Shown here one piece after another: positions 18,901 to 27,040 of a stretch of 64,000 nt of DNA. Each line of letters begins with the position of its first letter. The stretch's first letter is position 1. The notes beneath the pieces were generated by a model. The model made no database searches. It was not told the origin of the DNA and saw nothing but the letters and a program-made list of their open reading frames with translations. This DNA comes from Leishmania martiniquensis (taxonomy: Eukaryota; Euglenozoa; Kinetoplastea; Trypanosomatida; Trypanosomatidae). The translations under genes and the position numbers were made by a program. The stretch spans positions 140,001-204,000 of the forward strand of contig NC_090141.1 of the NCBI RefSeq assembly GCF_017916325.1, written 5' to 3'.

Positions 18901-19715
18901 CCTCACGCGACACGGCAACGCTGTCCTTTCCCGGCCTCATCCCGCGGCTTGAGCTCCACTACGATCGCAACAATCTCCTTGCAAGGGAGCAGTACGAAAA
19001 GCTGCGCATCTTCCAGTGCCAAGACGGCGATGAGCCGGACCTGATAGTGCCGATCGGCGGTGACGGGTACATGATGCACTGTATACGCAAGAACTGGCGC
19101 CGCTTCATCCCCTTCTACGGCGTCAACGCGGGCCACGTCGGCTATCTGCTGAACGACCGCACCACCTTGGAGGAACTCTTCTCCTCGCCGCTGAAGCTGC
19201 ACTTCACGACAATGCTCTACTGCCAGGCGGAGAAAGAGGGCGACATGGGCGAGCGGATGCTCCTGTCGGAGTTGGCTTTCAACGACGCTTGGGTGGAGCG
19301 GTCGAGCGGGCAGACAGCGCTGATCCGCATTCTTGTCAATGGTCAGGAGCGCATTCGCCGGCTGCGTGGCGATGGCGTGCTCGTCTCCACGGCTGCTGGC
19401 AGCACAGCCTACAGTCAGGCTCTCGGCGCGTCCCCGGTGCCGGTCGGTGCCCCGCTCATCCAAATCGTTGGTAGCAATGTGGTGTCGCCAGCGCAATGGC
19501 GACCAGCGCATCTTGACCAGGAGGACCAGGTGGAGTTTGAGGTCATCGATGGCACAAAGCGCCCATGCCGCTGCTATGTCGACTCCGTCGACGTTGGCAA
19601 TGTGACGCGCCTGCTCGTGCGGTCCAGTCGAGTCGCCGGTGTTACCCTCGCCTTCTCGAAAAGCTGCGATCTGCAACACAAGCTGTATCAGATGCAGTTC
19701 CCCAAGACTCTGTGA
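15912..19715 (+). CDS. NADK: NAD kinase with very long N-terminal extension, 1267 aa
   Basis: The last 275 residues are a NAD kinase domain, which phosphorylates NAD to NADP. It shows the GGDG signature (1049-1052, followed by Tyr rather than the usual Thr), a VNAGHVGYLLND loop, an FNDAWVER segment at the position of the conserved Asn-Glu/Asp, and GDGVLVSTAAGSTAYS (GSTAYS at 1163-1168). Residues about 190-302 form a second ordered block of unknown type, with WYMEAFATSLRED and a conserved-looking Trp-rich helix. Between and before these lie long Ser/Ala/Gly-rich disordered stretches. The usual enzyme is 300-450 residues, so this is three to four times longer. The start is uncertain: 15912 is the first in-frame ATG, and 16077 is a good alternative. 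Confidence 0.85.
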   Translation: MRRVSIRLCVSGDPYHVPSLARVALFPLHLDPPTKQHRELFRLLLGAPDLAAAPSMASSPASTLALPSSNVSSASATAATASSSSSPLRQPSCASPVSSSSAAAAPPQARVKHPRIAVRVQNIFSRSTNDIAGTPSLSPSDSTGATADDERQNGAHLTNASTPPPATTVPPSGISSSGLFDPISCGTSSPYWYMEAFATSLREDSQLVPFDDIILIPNTRYPVSLRQSTHLAALAVLATRGLARVHVDFTALEHPDESMPIVYELICRYPNSVLVHWLQDAYEVLNWSHFAEFKFTVPMLLLQTQSYPPKALELQRPAGSVSRLTSRQYHSPIGQYVRSPEEADYYRRAEHFIKAASKYRLRNPTPMMMAAADRVASESGMEGRYESVSLVDRQSDYFDDVPNVPSPRRQLDEGVPKGHANPAKELPPPEHVKVLARSPLLRGGDTTTRTASTVSTPASASAAGGRATDLKARPPRRTSSPVNGEPGVSYVNCAKGRWWNTPGGRGDDEVEVSRSYWSSTSSSWLGGGTASSAALPDWTDAEGAPTDHARWRRQRSLDSRATDAAAELHGDSAVVETGDRSGESERSSQEADTVVSDDGFALSADTPASGEADAGAPRAGAATSTVTGPLSVGTAAAGTASATRGGGTAVAMPTSPEGREAADEDTHKHFLTHEEEEVRTGLKRMLKPASAAAATAVSMAAPVGTTATGGDSFAAGDQSSDEAESAPETRASIAARLAARPTARSFGVTDAHHEEHHSASRRNRTVRQLIDELYPPRACASAGAPNSAAAMLAATDTGVVDDGGIFTTVRSLFSPSSSPRTVKPRAGSGSSATWSPSADHGRGRRNCEGGDGISGSECPDICAWLDAPMVEVHPITRSTGADVRQALWEQEIHPSFILTDCVQRYIEGHGLYRDPRKTTAASLYGSVGVGSDYGNGTRGGVGGGGGASGLGGGAGASGQIGGSDAAFRDSTTTSGGGAGGGMGSGAGGSAGNRRVLASRDTATLSFPGLIPRLELHYDRNNLLAREQYEKLRIFQCQDGDEPDLIVPIGGDGYMMHCIRKNWRRFIPFYGVNAGHVGYLLNDRTTLEELFSSPLKLHFTTMLYCQAEKEGDMGERMLLSELAFNDAWVERSSGQTALIRILVNGQERIRRLRGDGVLVSTAAGSTAYSQALGASPVPVGAPLIQIVGSNVVSPAQWRPAHLDQEDQVEFEVIDGTKRPCRCYVDSVDVGNVTRLLVRSSRVAGVTLAFSKSCDLQHKLYQMQFPKTL

Positions 19716-20861
19716 ATGTGCCAAGAAAGCGTGTGTGTGTGGAGGGGGGGAGGAGAGGCGGCAAGAGAAGGAGATGGACAACATGGCGCACGGTGTGTCA
19801 GGGGGGGATGTACAATGTGTCGCTGACGCTGCGCACATACGCATGCCTGTCTGTCTCTGTGTGTGTGTGCTTTGGTTGCGCTTGCTTACACGAGCCCGCC
19901 ACTGCCACGCCAGCGGCGGCAGGAGTAGTCGCACCTTACGATATGCGTGCCCCTGCCCCCGCGCATTCTCACAGGCGCTTCACGGCTTGCTGACGCCTCG
20001 TCAGCGTCTGTACTCGCATGCGGTGGGCTGCCACGTGAGCGGTCAGCTCGCTGCTGCCCCCCCTCTCCCGTTCCTCACGTCATTCATCCGTAATAACACA
20101 CACACACACATAAACACAAACAGTTGCGCAGGTGCATGTCTCCGTCGTTAGCAGCGATTTCGCTCTCCCTCTCCCTCTCCCTCCCTCGCTCGCGCCACGC
20201 TTCCTTCAACCACTACGTGGCGGACACTACAGCCCTCTCGCACTCTCTGGTATAGTCGCGCGGGTAATGTTGGCCAAAGGTGGTAGTGGTAAGAAAGGTG
20301 CACGAGAGGAAAGAGACCATACACCACCCAAACGCGTGTACGCGTGCTCTCTACGTCCCTCTGATTGCTCAGACTCTCTGCTGCGGCGTTCACATCCACT
20401 CTGCGCATGCACAACTGTCACTCCTCCCTCCTCCTCCCTCATCGCCGCACACGATGCTACTGTGCACAGGAGAGCGAGGCCCTTTATTCGGTTTCACAGC
20501 TACCTCTGCATGTGCCACCGCTGCCTCTGCTATCGTCACTACGCCCTCGACAGCGTCTATACGACCCTCTCTTCCCTAACCCCCCTCCCCCCGCTTTCCT
20601 CGTGACGTACCACTGCTGCCTCACACACACACACACATGCTCACGACGAGCTGAAGCGATCAACCCCTGAGCCGTATGCTAACGCTCCAAACACAGAAGA
20701 GGTCGACACTGTCTTGGGTCCTTCGAGCATTTTTGGTGCATACAGATATTAGTTCATAGAGAGAGAGTGAGACGGTGGCCGGCGGCCATTTCGGTTCCCA
20801 TACTGCCCTCTCCCCTCCCCCCTGTACCCCTACTCCCTCTTACACCTCCCTCAGGCAGTTA
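19716..20861. other. Intergenic region between NAD kinase and CAP-H genes
   Basis: Non-coding spacer. It contains TG runs near 19730-19740 and 19858-19869, a (CA)n run near 20097-20110, CT tracts near 20161-20190 and 20560-20600, and another (CA)n near 20620-20636. A perfect 7-bp hairpin (arms 19989-19995 and 19999-20005, 3-nt loop) is present about 275 bp after the stop codon. Confidence 0.6.
20805..20854 (+). promoter_or_regulatory. Predicted trans-splice acceptor, CAP-H gene
   Basis: A strong C/T tract ends in CAG with AG at 20853-20854, only 7 nt before the ATG at 20862. If this acceptor is used the 5' leader is almost only the spliced leader. Use of an acceptor further upstream would add an untranslated leader but no in-frame ATG. 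Confidence 0.5.
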
Positions 20862-23800
20862 ATGCACACACCGGAGCCGCGGCCCCTCCGCGGGAGCGGG
20901 GGTGGCAGTGATGGGGGGCCCGCGAGCGTCACACCGCGGGTGGACTCGAACGGCGTCACGCCAACGCCGTGGGCTGGTTTTCTCCGCCGCGGCGGCAACG
21001 GCGGCAGTGGTGGTGACGCGCTGCAGGACGCCATCGCCGCTGGGCCGTCTGTACTTTTTGACGAGGAGACCGGCACAGCCACGGCTGCGGATGCGTCTCC
21101 GCAACCCAGTCAGCTCACGCAGCAGCAACCCCTGTACAATGATCGGTCCCGGCTGCCGCGCCAGCGCCCGCGCTTCCACACCGTGCAGGATCTGGACGTC
21201 GCGCTTAACCAAGCCATCGAAGGCAAGATCAACAGCCGCAACGCGTGGGCTAGCAAGGAGGCCAGTGACCTATTGGAAGGTATTACGCACACCATCGAGA
21301 CGACGCTGGACGCCGCATCGGTGGACGACTACTCCGGCTTCGCCAAGGCGGCGACGGTCGTCGAGGGCTGCTCGAAGGTGTGGACGAGCCGTGTGGACAG
21401 CACCTATCAGCAGAGCAACCAGATGGTGCAGCGTCTGCTGCGCAAAGACGAGGCGTCGGGTAAACGCCCCACGGGCGACGGGGACGACGATGCAGGGGGG
21501 AGCGGTGAGGAGGGGGACGAGCAGCAGCGCAAGAAGAGCCGCTCGCGTAGCGTGGCAGCGGCGTCTAATGCTGCTACGCGTACCCTGGCAATGGAGGCTA
21601 CGGAGATCAATCTGGACAGCAAGAGCCGCACGGCGCTCACACAGACCGGGATCAACGCGCAGTTTCGTGCGATTACCTCAAAGTTTGATCAGGGTAACGC
21701 ACAGGGGCTTCTCATGAACAATGCGCCCATGGGCCGGGCTGGCAACATCATCTTAGACGTGGACTACTCCGTCATACCTGTCCCCGCTGCTGTGAGCGGT
21801 GGCAGCCGGCAAGGCAGTCGCCGAGTCTCTGGTACCAATGTACCACCGCCACGGGGGAGTGGCTGCAGTGAAGGCCAGGAGACGCAGGCGGAGCTGGCTA
21901 CGCCCTCGCGCGTGTCGCAGCACGCGGCGGTGGAGCTCGACACCGCCGTGTATGAGGCCGTCGCTGATTTACCTCCGTACCTTGGCGTGATGGCAGCTGT
22001 GTCGCCCACTGGCCAACTCAGGGGCACTCGCGGCTCCGAGTCCTTTCCGCAGATGCGTGACACCGCCGGCGGCTCAAGCTCCGCCGGCGACTTGCGTGGC
22101 AGCCAAGCAAGCCTGATTGACCCGCTGCTGCTCCTCCCGCACTCCTCGCCAGCGCAGCAGGAGTTGAGCGACCTTGCCCGCGTGCCAGTGAGGTCTAGCG
22201 CACAGGAAGGCTACAACACCAGCGGCGTCGCCGCTGAGGCGACCGGAGAGGTTCGCACTCGTAACACGTTGCACAGTGATGGGGCGGCGGCGGCTGGTGG
22301 GGATGGTGCCACAAGGACCCCCAACGATACCCCGCTCGTGCAGGAGACGGAGGACGGGCACACCGCGCCCCTTAGTGGCGAAGACGACTTCGACGATGGG
22401 GGTGGCGCATGCGATGACGATGACGGCAGCGCGTACCACAGCAGTGAAGCGGACATCAGTGCCCGCCCTAACCGTGAAGGTGGCGACCGCGGCGCCGAGG
22501 CTCGCCGTCTCGTGTCCGGCGCTGCGGAGATGGAGCTCATCGATACACTTTTTCACGGCCAAACCCAATTGGCTCTCGAGGCTGAGGACCCTGCGTCGTG
22601 GTGCCCGCTGAGCGACGTTTCCGCGAACCCGCTGGCAGGCGTGCGGGGGCTCTCGGAGCTATCTCGGCTGCACCGCGAGCATCGCTTCGCTCAGTCGCCG
22701 AGGGGTGCCGGAGGCGACGATGCCGGCCGCATCCAAAACAGTGGTGAGCTGGGAAGCACCATGGGCAGCCCACTCGGAGCTCAGCTGCAGCCGGCGGCAA
22801 AGCGCGGACGCAAGGAGCGCACTGTGGTGTTCCAGTTGCCACCGTCGCCCACATCTGGCGGAGGAGCGGGCACCAACGGTGCCACTTCCGCGACCTCCAC
22901 GTTCTCGACCGAGTCGAGGCTGCTCCTCGACGACGGCGCGTTGCGCCAGGCGACCACTGCCGCGCGCAACATCACCCCGCTTGGCAAGCAGTTACTCTTG
23001 GCGAAGGATGCCGCGCATGCAGTGCTGGCCTATACGCAGAGCGCCGTGCAACGCAGCAAGGCAGAAGAGATGGGGCTGCTGCTGCCTGAGGCACCGATCC
23101 CAGGGAAGACGATCCCGTCGTACATGCCGTTTCCGGTGCGCACACAGGAATACTTTCAGCCCTTCAGCACCTCGCTGACGCACTGGAACCTTTTGCGTAA
23201 GTCTGCGACAGGCCACCTCGTCGACACCACCGCCGGCGCGCGTAGCAACGAGGGGGCGTCGTCGTCTGTGATGGCGAGAGACAGTAGCAGCGGCATCACT
23301 GCTGATCGCGGCAGACACAGTGGCCTGGCACCTCGCACCGGCGATTACTTCGGCACCGAAGCACTGGATCAGGACAGCTACGGCGGTGCCCGCTCCGGTT
23401 ACGGCGACGACAACATGCCGGTCGAGTTCTTCCCTGGCGGGGCGGAGGTCGAAGCGCAGGATGGCGGCGAGGCTGGAGGCGACTACGCGGACTACGCTGA
23501 TCTCTACGGCCCCGACGACGACCACAGCGACGAGGAGGAGGAGCAGCGCTACGTGCAGGGTGGCTTTCGAAGCTCGTCAGATGCGCGACTCGTTGCAGAT
23601 GTCGCCGCGGCCGCAGCAGCGGCGTCCGGCTCCGTCGGTGCGACGATCTCCAACGGCTCCTCGTCACGCACCAGCGGTGCCGGCAGCGATGCCCTTCTCG
23701 GTGACCCCCTCGAGCTGCTGAAGGTGCTGAGCCCACCTGAAGCAACCATACCAAGCCAGGTGGACGTGGTGAAGCTCCGGCAGCTCATGTGGGAGGCGCT

Positions 23801-24320
23801 ACAGGGGCATCTGGCGGCCAATGGGCAGGTGAAGGCCGTGAACCTCGCGACGCTGGACGCTGGCCCCGCTGCGGGCGCATCGAAGGCGGCAGCGGGGGAG
23901 GGAAGTACAAACGCCTCCGCGCGGGCGAATCGCACAGGTGCGGCAGTGAAGGCCCACGCGCAAGTGGCGCTAAACATGCTTCGAAAGCGCGCGCGTCCGA
24001 TGGACGAGTGCGAGGATGCTCAGCCTGCGAACTCCGGCAAGGACGCCCCACCAAGCCCGCTGCTTCTGGCGGAGTCGACTGCAACTGCCGCTCCTGCTGC
24101 GGCCGCGACGCCGGCGGAGGTGGCGCCCACGCGGTTCAGCGACGTTGTTCGCTCTGTCCTGCCACATATCTCAGCGGTGTCGTCGACCAACACGCTTTCA
24201 CCGGCCTTCTTCTTCTTCTCCATCCTCTTCCTCGCGAACGAGCACAGCGTGGTGCTGAAGAGCGCTGAGGGCCTCGATGACTTGGTGGCTTGCGGCATTG
24301 CTGGCTGCGCCGGCGAGTGA
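20862..24320 (+). CDS. CAP-H: Condensin subunit 2 (CAP-H / barren kleisin), 1152 aa
   Basis: CAP-H is the kleisin that bridges the SMC2/SMC4 ATPase heads in condensin and is needed for chromosome condensation. Three conserved barren-family blocks are present in order. The N-terminal block at about 104-190 has KINSRNAWASKEASDLLE and a later WTSRVDSTYQ. A central block at about 250-305 has TEINLDSKSRTALT and then SKFDQGNAQGLLMNNAP. The C-terminal winged-helix block (about 1090-1145) has FSDVVRSVLPHI and FSILFLANEH. Long acidic and Ser/Gly-rich linkers separate them. Length exceeds the 700-750 residues typical of animal and fungal CAP-H, because of the linkers. Identification rests on the order and spacing of these blocks. 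Confidence 0.85.
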   Translation: MHTPEPRPLRGSGGGSDGGPASVTPRVDSNGVTPTPWAGFLRRGGNGGSGGDALQDAIAAGPSVLFDEETGTATAADASPQPSQLTQQQPLYNDRSRLPRQRPRFHTVQDLDVALNQAIEGKINSRNAWASKEASDLLEGITHTIETTLDAASVDDYSGFAKAATVVEGCSKVWTSRVDSTYQQSNQMVQRLLRKDEASGKRPTGDGDDDAGGSGEEGDEQQRKKSRSRSVAAASNAATRTLAMEATEINLDSKSRTALTQTGINAQFRAITSKFDQGNAQGLLMNNAPMGRAGNIILDVDYSVIPVPAAVSGGSRQGSRRVSGTNVPPPRGSGCSEGQETQAELATPSRVSQHAAVELDTAVYEAVADLPPYLGVMAAVSPTGQLRGTRGSESFPQMRDTAGGSSSAGDLRGSQASLIDPLLLLPHSSPAQQELSDLARVPVRSSAQEGYNTSGVAAEATGEVRTRNTLHSDGAAAAGGDGATRTPNDTPLVQETEDGHTAPLSGEDDFDDGGGACDDDDGSAYHSSEADISARPNREGGDRGAEARRLVSGAAEMELIDTLFHGQTQLALEAEDPASWCPLSDVSANPLAGVRGLSELSRLHREHRFAQSPRGAGGDDAGRIQNSGELGSTMGSPLGAQLQPAAKRGRKERTVVFQLPPSPTSGGGAGTNGATSATSTFSTESRLLLDDGALRQATTAARNITPLGKQLLLAKDAAHAVLAYTQSAVQRSKAEEMGLLLPEAPIPGKTIPSYMPFPVRTQEYFQPFSTSLTHWNLLRKSATGHLVDTTAGARSNEGASSSVMARDSSSGITADRGRHSGLAPRTGDYFGTEALDQDSYGGARSGYGDDNMPVEFFPGGAEVEAQDGGEAGGDYADYADLYGPDDDHSDEEEEQRYVQGGFRSSSDARLVADVAAAAAAASGSVGATISNGSSSRTSGAGSDALLGDPLELLKVLSPPEATIPSQVDVVKLRQLMWEALQGHLAANGQVKAVNLATLDAGPAAGASKAAAGEGSTNASARANRTGAAVKAHAQVALNMLRKRARPMDECEDAQPANSGKDAPPSPLLLAESTATAAPAAAATPAEVAPTRFSDVVRSVLPHISAVSSTNTLSPAFFFFSILFLANEHSVVLKSAEGLDDLVACGIAGCAGE

Positions 24321-25378
24321 TTCACGCGTCCGCGCGCCTCTTCTCTCATCACGTAGTCTTCCTCCTCGCAGACGTGGGTGAAGGACTGTGTGCGCCACAA
24401 AGTCCACGTGAACTGCGTCGATTCGATTCGGGGTGGTGGCGGTGGGAGGGTGGGATGGCGGGAGCGAAGGGGTGGGGTGGGGCGGGGACGCCAAACGGTT
24501 GCTGTACGCCTCTTCTGCGTGCGCACGTGGCGATGGGACACACACACATAAGCCAAGGAACGCATACGCGGATTACAGCGCAAACGTTTTGGCTCTTATC
24601 AGAGTTTATAGAAGCAGTTCGCTGCAGCGTGCTGAACCAACAGATATGCACAGGGAGGCGCTCGAGTGGACTTCTCGTGAGGTGCCGCGAAGATGTGGAT
24701 CCGTGGATGCACGCGCGCACGTGAAGAGGCGCACGATGCGGCGGGCCTTCGCCTCCTCTCGAGTCGGCGTGGCTGCACTCCGTTGTCAAGTGAAGTCTGT
24801 GCAGTGCGACGCGGGCCGGTGCAGCGTTGCGTATGCTATTGTGTTGCTCCTGACGCATGTGAGGGCTTTTGTGGTTGGATACCACCTCAGGTGCACGACG
24901 GGCAGCGTGGCCCCCTACACCCATACACACACTGCGCTGCTGGTAGGTCTCTGTATGCGTGTACGCGCCCATGTCTGCTGCGAGCTGCCCTTTTACATCA
25001 TGACGCTGACATCTTCGCCTTACTTTGGCCGTTTCCTCTGCCGTCTGGCCTCGTGGATCTATCTGTACCGACGGCAGGGCAGCGCCCATGCCACGGGTGG
25101 ATTTACTTAGAGGCAGTGACGCACACACACACACACAGATACAGATACACACGCACACAGCTACGCAGGCATAGTCAGCCCTCAGACGGTGTGGTATCCA
25201 GCGAGCAGAGGAGGGGCTACGACGTCAAGGGCTCAGGGCTACTGCACGAGCCTCCCCTCCCATATCTCCCTGTCAGTAGTGCGTCTGCAAGGCAGCTGAA
25301 GGAAACTACGCATGCGCACGCCCACAGGCAGGCATCGCCACTGAAGCATATACGGCTGGGCACACTGTCTATGACCTC
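24321..25378. other. Intergenic region between CAP-H gene and 25379 gene
   Basis: Non-coding spacer with G-rich stretches near 24432-24490, (CA)n runs near 24538-24550 and 25120-25155, and a C/T tract ending in CAG (AG at 25275-25276) that is the best acceptor for the next gene. Two upstream ATGs, at 25312 and 25371, precede the main start and are described in the findings. Confidence 0.6.
25312..25344 (+). promoter_or_regulatory. Upstream ORF, 10 codons, in leader of 25379 gene
   Basis: An ATG at 25312 opens a 10-codon frame closed by TGA at 25342-25344, between the predicted splice acceptor (25275-25276) and the main start. A second out-of-frame ATG at 25371 runs to 25439 and overlaps the main start. 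Whether they are in the mRNA depends on the real acceptor. Confidence 0.4.
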
Positions 25379-26281
25379 ATGTCGTACATCCCACGAAGTC
25401 ATTACCTCTTCGTCCACGATGCCCTTCGCAAGTTTTTAGGCACGGATGCGAAGCTGACGGCGTTCGTCAAGGCGAAGCGCGCTTTTCAGTGCGACATGCT
25501 TGTGAACGACGCCCGCACGGATCCGAACGAGCTCATGCGGGCAGGGGCGCGTCGCAGTGACGGAGCTGTCGGCGGCGACGCAGCAGCCAAGGCCGGTGTG
25601 GAGGAGTTCGCGCATGAGCTGCAGGCGGTGCTGGCCATTTGTGATGTGGTGCCCCACACCCGCCGCGTCGACATCGTTTTTCGGGATCGCAGTCTCATCC
25701 AGCTGGCCCTTGGGGCCGCCAAGAGGGACCTTCCCTACGCACTCGAGACCGGCGCGGACATCAATCAGGAGCCAGACTGGCGCCTGCGCAATCGACTTCG
25801 CATCTCCCTCGGGTACGATGAGGAGCTCTTCCTCGCGCAGTGCACCCGCAGCACGAACGTGGCGGCGCGCGTCGTGGAGAAGTCCATCTTCGACTCGGCT
25901 CGCTACTCTGCCCTCATCCAAACGAACGCGGAGATGGCGGAGATGTACGAGGCAAGCGGGCAGAAGTGGCAGGCGGTACTGCCCCCGGTGACGTACTGGC
26001 AGGCGCACTGCTACGCGCTGATGCAGGCGTACCCGTGCCGCCATTATCAGCAGATTGCCGCAACTGTCGAGCACAATTTCGCTGCATACTACGGTGAGTT
26101 CCCAATGGCGAACCCATACTGCGATGGCGAGGACCTCAACACCATTCAGGTGGTGAAGTGGCTGTGCGAGGCATTCAGCGCGGCAGCGGCGACAGAGCGG
26201 GTCGCAGCTTCTTCATCGGCTGCTTCCCACGTGGGGCATGAGATGAACTGGACTCCTATCCCCGACGATGGAGGACAGTGA
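25379..26281 (+). CDS. Unknown compact protein, 300 aa
   Basis: No family recognised. Unlike its neighbours the protein is mostly free of low complexity and looks globular and largely helical. Distinct segments are an N-terminal SYIPRSHYLFVHDALRKFLG (2-21), a central VDIVFRDRSLIQLALGAAKR block, and a C-terminal aromatic region with QAVLPPVTYWQAHCYALMQA followed by a Tyr/Asn-rich stretch. The last 30 residues are Ser/Ala-rich. No signal peptide, membrane segment or catalytic motif is evident. The ATG at 25379 gives the full conserved-looking N-terminus. Coding bias and the absence of stops support it as real. Confidence 0.8.
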   Translation: MSYIPRSHYLFVHDALRKFLGTDAKLTAFVKAKRAFQCDMLVNDARTDPNELMRAGARRSDGAVGGDAAAKAGVEEFAHELQAVLAICDVVPHTRRVDIVFRDRSLIQLALGAAKRDLPYALETGADINQEPDWRLRNRLRISLGYDEELFLAQCTRSTNVAARVVEKSIFDSARYSALIQTNAEMAEMYEASGQKWQAVLPPVTYWQAHCYALMQAYPCRHYQQIAATVEHNFAAYYGEFPMANPYCDGEDLNTIQVVKWLCEAFSAAAATERVAASSSAASHVGHEMNWTPIPDDGGQ

Positions 26282-27040
26282 CGCAGAGACTGCTGCTGAT
26301 GCGGGCATGGGCGACGCGAGTGACAGTACGCCAAGCTATGAGGGGCAACAGTGCGGCACTCGACGGGGCAGAGCTGAGCAGGACACCCCGGGCAAAGGGC
26401 AGCTTCCAGCTTGCTTCCGCCTGTGTGCTTGTGCGCGCCCCCTCTCTTTCTCTATATGCGCGGTGCGCACAGTGTCATGCAGAGAGCAGACGGCGGACAT
26501 TATCCTCGTGTATCCCCCCTCCCCCCACCACTACACACACACACATCTCGCTCTGAGCCACTGCCTTCGTCGCTGTGCGATTTGTCAGAGGAACAGCCTC
26601 TGGTCCCCCGCCCCCCGCCCCTCCTGGAAGTCAATCGCATCGGAAGTGACGGGGCGGGGAGAGCGGGCGGAGGCGAGATGGGCAACGTCGCAGGCGAGCC
26701 CCCTCACTCCCTCGATTCCTCAACCTCCACGCGTCCATGCCATTGGCTTTTCTCCTCCCTCCCCTTCTTCAGAAGGCTGTGCACGGTGCCGGCCCCCTCG
26801 TCGCTGCCACGACTGTGTGTGCCCCTCTCCGCCTCGTGCACCATTGCTTCACTCGCCGGCGGCAAACAAGCGCGGACAACTCGACACAGACGGGGCCACT
26901 GCGTTCTCATCAGCATCGACGGGGTGTGCTAGCGGAGCTGTGCGCCTCTCTCTCTAGAAGCCGCATCCATCACTTCGGCGGCACACACACACACACACAA
27001 ACACATATATAAGCGAGCATATTCTGTAGAGGGGAACAAA
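26282..27040. other. Intergenic region between 25379 gene and FAD-like gene
   Basis: Non-coding spacer. Pyrimidine tracts end in AG at 26771-26772 and at 26956-26957, the latter a CT run 84 nt before the ATG and the better acceptor. A (CA)n run at 26982-27004 passes into a short (AT)n run to about 27011, close to the start codon. Confidence 0.6.
26982..27011. repeat. (CA)n-(AT)n microsatellite near a start codon
   Basis: CA dinucleotides of about 23 bp followed by ATATATA, ending 29 nt before the ATG at 27041. Confidence 0.85.

Noticed and set aside
18903..19934. Long open frame (343 codons) on the - strand, antisense to the NAD kinase
   Set aside because: It lies fully over the conserved kinase domain and results from GC3-biased codons; its product has no plausible domain and no - strand gene is seen anywhere else in the window.
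26268..26957. 229-codon + strand open frame overlapping the end of the 25379 gene
   Set aside because: Composition follows spacer sequence (CA runs, C/T tracts) and it includes the acceptor region of the next gene.
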